NCBI GenBank assembly: GCA_964638245.1
Contig: CAZWZG010000032.1
Span: 1-25,239 of the forward strand
Length of the DNA stretch: 25,239 nt
Direction: 5' to 3'
Origin: CAZWZG01 sp964638245
GTDB taxonomy: Bacteria > Pseudomonadota > Alphaproteobacteria > Rhodobacterales > Rhodobacteraceae
A model generated the notes under the pieces. It ran no database searches, was not told the DNA's origin, and saw only the letters and a list, made by a program, of their open reading frames with translations. Of the stretch, positions 21,913-25,239 are shown piece after piece; positions within the stretch are counted from its first letter, which is position 1; each line of letters begins with the position of its first letter. The position numbers and the translations under genes are program-made.

Positions 21913-22494
21913 ATGCTAGACGCCGGATCGACTGTGACCAGCCACCGCTCAGGCACGATTTTCGAACTTTTGGAGCTAGAGCCAGAGCGGTTTGTTCTGC
22001 GCTACACGATGCCGGGACCAACACGCGTTCCCGATTTCGCCGAGCACCTGCATGTCGGATGGCATGAAGAGTTTCACATTCTGGAAGGCGACGTGACCTA
22101 CCGTCTGAATGGCGTAGAAGGATCCGCAACAGCCGGAGACACGGTGATCTTTCCCGAAAAGATCAAGCACATTCACCCGATGAACCGCTCGGAGACGACC
22201 GTCGTGATGGAACAGCACGGCACCATCAAAGGCCATCATCCCGAAGCCGCGCGCGAAACGCTGGGCTTCTTCTTCACGATGATCGAGTGGGAGGCGGCGG
22301 GAAAGATCAAGCTCGACAAGCTCGGCCTACCACGCCACCCGCTGAAATTCGCTACCGCCGGACGAAAACTTGGCCTCCATGGCGGGTACGACGCACGGAT
22401 CCCCAAGTTCGCTGCCGATTTCGCAGGCGCAACCTTCGGCCGTCTCGGCGAAGCACTAGGGTATAAGGTCATCGACCCGAAATGGCTGCGATGA
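21913..22494 (+). CDS. Cupin-domain protein
   Basis: A 193-residue single-cupin protein, no signal peptide. Motif 1 is H45-L-H47-V-G-W-H-E52...G59, fitting HxH-x4-E-x6-G. Motif 2 runs G75-DTVIF-P81-EKIK-H86-IHPMN, with a histidine and asparagine in place. A mononuclear metal site is therefore likely. The remaining 100 residues (ETLGFFFTMIEWEAAGKI, then LGLPRHPLKFATAGRKLGLHGGYDAR) form a helical C-terminal part with no recognised domain. GGGGGG lies six bases before ATG 21913. The role is unknown; it follows the dioxygenase-like/heme pair but probably has its own promoter. Confidence 0.85.
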   Translation: MLDAGSTVTSHRSGTIFELLELEPERFVLRYTMPGPTRVPDFAEHLHVGWHEEFHILEGDVTYRLNGVEGSATAGDTVIFPEKIKHIHPMNRSETTVVMEQHGTIKGHHPEAARETLGFFFTMIEWEAAGKIKLDKLGLPRHPLKFATAGRKLGLHGGYDARIPKFAADFAGATFGRLGEALGYKVIDPKWLR

Positions 22495-22515
22495 TTGCGG
22501 CGCACACGCTCCCGT

Positions 22516-23130
22516 TCAGTTCGCCCGATCGTCAAACGTAACATCNNNNNNNNNNNNNNNNNNNNNNNNNNNNNNNNNNNNNNNNNNNNNNNNNNNNNNN
22601 NNNNNNNNNNNNNNNNNNNNNNNNNNNNNNNNNNNNNNNNNNNNNGACCCGTCAAACGTCCGCGAATAGATCACGTCAGGCGTTTCCGAAAAGAAGAACC
22701 AGCCCTGATCCTCCAGCGTCAGCCGGTCGGTTCGATAGAAAATCGGCTGGGTCGAAGGAAAGTCGCGCCATGGCCCGATCGCCGCCGCCCGATAGGCCGG
22801 GTTTTCGGCCAGAAGCCATTCGCGCGCGAGGTTCTCATTGTCCTGATTGCCCCGGGCAAAGCTCTCCATCTCCTGAAACGCGATCAGATCCGCCTCCAGC
22901 CGCTTGAACACCGCATCCATCGGCGCCTTGCGCGCCCCCCACGCTGTGCGGCCCCAGCGATGCTCGGGTTGCGCGACAAGGATGTAATGCACGTTCCAGC
23001 TGGCCACGCGCAGCGTACCGGCAGGCGGCTCGGTCAGCGTGTCGGATGTCGAAAACCACCAGTGCCGGACGCCGATCACAAGGGCGAGGACGACAAGTAC
23101 CCCGAGCAGAGTGATCATCGCGCGCCGCAT
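22516..23130 (-). CDS. EEP-family exported phosphodiesterase, interrupted by assembly gap
   Basis: Endonuclease/exonuclease/phosphatase family protein. From ATG 23130 (CGGAG upstream) about 161 residues are readable to the gap. There is an N-terminal membrane anchor (LLGVLVVLALVIGV), then RVASWNVHYI with the catalytic asparagine N46, and DLIAFQEMES with the metal-binding E87. Beyond the Ns a short in-frame piece DVTFDDRAN ends at TGA 22516, and plausibly follows the family's SDHxPV motif. The NxH, GDFN and SDH motifs are absent from the readable parts and must lie in the gap, which therefore is longer than 100 bases. The substrate (nucleic acid, phosphoinositide, other) is unknown. Confidence 0.75.
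   Translation of the reverse strand: MRRAMITLLGVLVVLALVIGVRHWWFSTSDTLTEPPAGTLRVASWNVHYILVAQPEHRWGRTAWGARKAPMDAVFKRLEADLIAFQEMESFARGNQDNENLAREWLLAENPAYRAAAIGPWRDFPSTQPIFYRTDRLTLEDQGWFFFSETPDVIYSRTFDGXXXXXXXXXXXXXXXXXXXXXXXXXXXXXXXXXXDVTFDDRAN
22546..22645. other. Assembly gap of exactly 100 Ns
   Basis: Exactly 100 unknown bases, the usual placeholder for a gap of unknown size. It lies inside the EEP-family gene. Both flanks carry CGTCAAACGT (22530-22539 and again just after the gap, about 22650-22659). Confidence 0.95.
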
Positions 23131-23216
23131 TGCTGGGCTCCGTTAACCCTTTGGTCATATGTGTAACCGTGCGCACCAGTGCTAGCGGAGGCAGCGCCGC
23201 GCGCCACAAGGCGCAC

Positions 23217-23249
23217 CGACGTGATACCGACGTCATACCGACGCGATAC
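23217..23249. repeat. Three tandem 11-bp repeats CGACGYSATAC
   Basis: Three head-to-tail units read CGACGTGATAC, CGACGTCATAC and CGACGCGATAC, followed by a partial CGAT. They lie about 87-120 bp upstream of the EEP-family gene and after the end of mtnP. The 11-bp period is about one helical turn, which would place copies on one DNA face. They could be binding iterons or a chance microsatellite. Confidence 0.6.
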
Positions 23250-23350
23250 CGATCCCGAAAAACCGTCGCAAATGCCGGTGATTAGGCCGGTAAACGTCAC
23301 GCCTCGGCACACGCAACGCCCGGCAAGCCAAAGTGTTGCGCGCACGCTCC

Positions 23351-24220
23351 TCAGAGGACCCGCCCCGCCACCGCGTCAAGCTTGGCCACCAGCGCCGGAT
23401 CGCGCTTTTCCGGCGCCGTCATGACGGCAAATTCCAGCGCGCGATCACAGCCATGGGGGCAGGGGTCCCGTTCAGCTCCCAAGAGCGCGGGGAGCTTCAT
23501 CACCAACTCCCGCGCCGCCGCCGAATTGCCCTGCAACACCTTGATGATCTCGGTCACATCGACCTCGCCATCGTCGGGATGCCAGCTGTCGTAATCGGTG
23601 ATCATCGCAACGCTCGCATAGCAAAGCTCCGCCTCCCGGGCGAGCTTGGCCTCGGGCATATTCGTCATCCCGATCACATCGCAGCCCCAGCTTTCGCGGT
23701 ACATCTTGGACTCGGCCAACGACGAAAACTGCGGCCCCTCCATCGCCAGATATGTCCCGCCTTCATGCACCGTCACACCCGCCGCGCGTGCGGCTTCGGC
23801 TGCAGCGGAGGACAGGCGCGGGCAGGTCGGATGCGCCATCGACACATGCGCCACCAGCCCCGTGCCAAAGAACGTCTTGTCGCGGTTCACGGTGCGGTCA
23901 ATGAATTGATCTACAACAACAAAATCCCCCGGCCTCATCTCTTCGCGGAACGAACCGCACGCCGAAACGGAAAACACATCCGTCACCCCCAGACGCTTCA
24001 GCGCATCGATATTGGCGCGATACGGCACGGTCGTTGGCGAATGCACATGCCCCCGCCCGTGGCGCGGCAGAAATGCCATCTCGACCCCATCGAGCGTGCC
24101 CGTCAGGATCGCATCCGACGGCGCGCCCCAAGGGCTGTCCACGCTGACCCATTCAGCGCCCTCAAGCCCGTCGATATCATAAACGCCCGATCCACCGATC
24201 ACGCCGATTTTCGTTGCCAT
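23351..24220 (-). CDS. mtnP: S-methyl-5'-thioadenosine phosphorylase
   Basis: Phosphorolyses methylthioadenosine, a by-product of polyamine and quorum-signal synthesis, to adenine and methylthioribose-1-phosphate. The 289 residues open MATKIGVIGGSGVYDIDGL. Typical motifs are PWGAPSDAILTGTLDG, VPYRANIDALKRLGV, SVSACGSFREEM, EGPQFSS and GMTNMPEAKLAREAELCYASVAMITDYD. AAAGGAG lies six bases before ATG 24220; the 22-codon longer reading is rejected. The released adenine can be recycled by apt. It is divergent from the TauE/SafE gene. Confidence 0.96.
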   Translation of the reverse strand: MATKIGVIGGSGVYDIDGLEGAEWVSVDSPWGAPSDAILTGTLDGVEMAFLPRHGRGHVHSPTTVPYRANIDALKRLGVTDVFSVSACGSFREEMRPGDFVVVDQFIDRTVNRDKTFFGTGLVAHVSMAHPTCPRLSSAAAEAARAAGVTVHEGGTYLAMEGPQFSSLAESKMYRESWGCDVIGMTNMPEAKLAREAELCYASVAMITDYDSWHPDDGEVDVTEIIKVLQGNSAAARELVMKLPALLGAERDPCPHGCDRALEFAVMTAPEKRDPALVAKLDAVAGRVL

Positions 24221-24279
24221 GGGATGCTCCTTTTGCCGCTTTGCCGACACTACCTGCCATGCGCATAAGGTCCAGCGCC

Positions 24280-24308
24280 TCGACAAGGTTTTGATCGCGC
24301 CCTAGCTT
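24280..24308 (+). promoter_or_regulatory. Promoter for a probably leaderless TauE/SafE transcript
   Basis: TCGACA (24280-24285) and TAGCTT (24303-24308) are 17 bp apart, close to TTGACA/TATAAT. Transcription from about 24315 would begin within two bases of the ATG at 24317. No ribosome site precedes that ATG, consistent with a leaderless message. Confidence 0.45.
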
Positions 24309-24316
24309 GCCGCGCA

Positions 24317-25081
24317 ATGCTGTTCGAAACCCTTCCCGACATGACGACATGGATCGCCGCCTTTGCGGTCGGCCTTCTGGCCGGTTTCATCAAGGGCGTC
24401 GTCGGGTTTGCCCTACCGGTCATCATCGTCTCGGGCCTCGGCACCTTTCTGACGCCCGAGCTTGCCCTCGCCGGTGTCATCCTGCCCGCGCTTTTCACCA
24501 ACATCTGGCAAGGGCTGCGCCAAGGCTTTCGCGAAGCCTGGGACAGCCTCTGGAAGTTCCGCATCCTCGTCGCCGTTGGCCTCGTCGTCATCGTCCTGAG
24601 CGCCCAGCTGGTGCCCGTCCTGCCCCAAAACGCGCTCTACATCGCGCTGGGCGTTCCGATCGTTCTCTTTGCCGCCACCAGCCTCGCAGGCTGGGTGCCA
24701 CGCCTGAAGAGGCGTCGCACATTGGCCGAAGTCCTCACGGGTATCGTGGGCGGCATCTTTGGTGGGCTTTCAGGCATGTTTGGCCCGCCGCTGATCTTGT
24801 TTCTGACCGCCATCGACACGCCCAAGACCGAGCAGGTGCGCGTCACCGGCGTTGTCTTCATCGCCGGGTCGTTCGTCTATGTCTTTGCCCATCTTCTGTC
24901 GGGTATCCTGACGCCCTCGACGGCCATCTTTTCAGCGCTCCTGACGATCCCGGCGATCGTCGGTCTAGCACTGGGCTTTTTGCTACAGGACCGCATCGAC
25001 CAAGCCACGTTCCGGCGTGTCACCCTGTTTATCCTGTTGATTGCGGGGATGAATTTGATCCGCCGTGGCGTGATGGGCTGA
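24317..25081 (+). CDS. TauE/SafE family permease
   Basis: Membrane protein of 254 residues with about eight helices in two halves, of the TauE/SafE (sulfite/organosulfur exporter) family. The first repeat shows GLLAGFIKGVVGFALPVIIVSGLGTFLTPELALAGVILPALFTNIWQ. The second shows GIVGGIFGGLSGMFGPPLILFLTA, the characteristic second G-rich motif. ATG 24317 has no ribosome site, and internal ATG 24341 has none either. The substrate is not predictable; family members move sulfite, sulfoacetate or other anions. No sulfur-metabolism gene is adjacent except mtnP, which shares only the intergenic region. Confidence 0.9.
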   Translation: MLFETLPDMTTWIAAFAVGLLAGFIKGVVGFALPVIIVSGLGTFLTPELALAGVILPALFTNIWQGLRQGFREAWDSLWKFRILVAVGLVVIVLSAQLVPVLPQNALYIALGVPIVLFAATSLAGWVPRLKRRRTLAEVLTGIVGGIFGGLSGMFGPPLILFLTAIDTPKTEQVRVTGVVFIAGSFVYVFAHLLSGILTPSTAIFSALLTIPAIVGLALGFLLQDRIDQATFRRVTLFILLIAGMNLIRRGVMG

Positions 25082-25120
25082 CGCCCTAATCCGGCCCGAT
25101 TGCGGCGCTAAGCTCGCGCA

Positions 25121-25239
25121 ATGCGGTATCTCATGAGCATTCGGGCCGTCCCCCTGCCGGATCTTTCGTTCCTTGCATTGCAAGGGCTGACACTTGCGGT
25201 GTTCCTGATGCTGAGCGGGCGGGATGTCGTCTTTTTCGG
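25121..25239 (+). CDS. N-terminus of a possible membrane protein (runs off the right edge)
   Basis: An open frame of 39 codons from ATG 25121 to the window end. It reads MRYLMSIRAVPLPDLSFLALQ and then LTLAVFLMLSG, suggesting a first membrane helix. TAAGCT (25109-25114), seven bases upstream, resembles a -10 box at the spacing seen for the preceding leaderless candidate, and no ribosome site is visible. Too little remains to name it. Confidence 0.45.
   Translation, partial: MRYLMSIRAVPLPDLSFLALQGLTLAVFLMLSGRDVVFF

Noticed and set aside
22236..22655. Open frame running from the N gap into the cupin gene, minus strand
   Set aside because: It is held open by Ns and is antisense to an intact cupin; the other frame gives the expected EEP C-terminus.
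23217..23249. Tandem repeats as a CRISPR array
   Set aside because: The units are 11 bp and contiguous with no spacers, and no cas genes are present.
23333..24268. 311-residue open frame on the plus strand
   Set aside because: Antisense to mtnP, which has a full set of family motifs and a good ribosome site.

Overview
The window is high-GC chromosomal DNA from an alphaproteobacterium, most likely of the Rhodobacteraceae (Roseobacter group). The evidence is the aa3 oxidase assembly cluster (ctaC, ctaB, a small ORF, ctaG, ctaE, surf1) running into thrC and an MPP-like M16 peptidase, a TTAA-N7-TTAA (CtrA-type) site in front of dprA, and short intergenic elements of the form GCCTCC...GATATTTTTG. 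It looks like draft assembly: exactly 100 Ns sit at 22546-22645. I see no phage, IS element, tRNA, rRNA or CRISPR array, and most of the window is core genome.

Left block, minus strand (1-8504). tldD starts a run of closely spaced genes: tldD, a multi-pass membrane protein, three tandem paralogous small membrane proteins, then dprA and topA. dprA has its own upstream region with the CtrA-like site. At the left edge is the 5' part of a 3-oxoacid CoA-transferase subunit A, whose promoter region holds a perfect GATTGAC palindrome.

Middle block, plus strand (8682-16415). Oxidase subunit II, heme O synthase, a 62-residue membrane protein, the Cu(B) assembly factor CtaG, subunit III and Surf1 make up the oxidase cluster; subunit I (ctaD) is not in the window. 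It continues as a tightly overlapping set: thrC, M16 peptidase, RimJ-like acetyltransferase and a ParB-like protein. A hairpin between ctaE and surf1 may lower expression downstream of subunit III.

Right block (16479-25239). This is a mosaic of short units: a GNAT acetyltransferase (minus); a secreted MBL-fold protein and a FAD-linked oxidase (plus); apt (minus); a low-GC spot holding a 38-codon minus ORF and a divergent 57-residue ribbon-helix-helix protein around a 24-bp palindrome; a Tat-exported intradiol-dioxygenase-like protein followed four bases later by a bis-heme ferric-reductase-like membrane protein; a cupin; an EEP-family phosphodiesterase broken by the N gap; mtnP (minus); a TauE/SafE permease with a probably leaderless promoter; and a truncated membrane-protein start at the right edge.

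The parts least explained by known systems are the RHH/small-ORF/palindrome locus, the Tat dioxygenase-like plus cytochrome-b pair, and the tandem membrane-protein triplet. Nothing here is an obvious new defence or mobile system. The strongest regulatory observation is the CtrA-type site at dprA, which fits what is known of DNA uptake and gene-transfer-agent reception in Rhodobacter.
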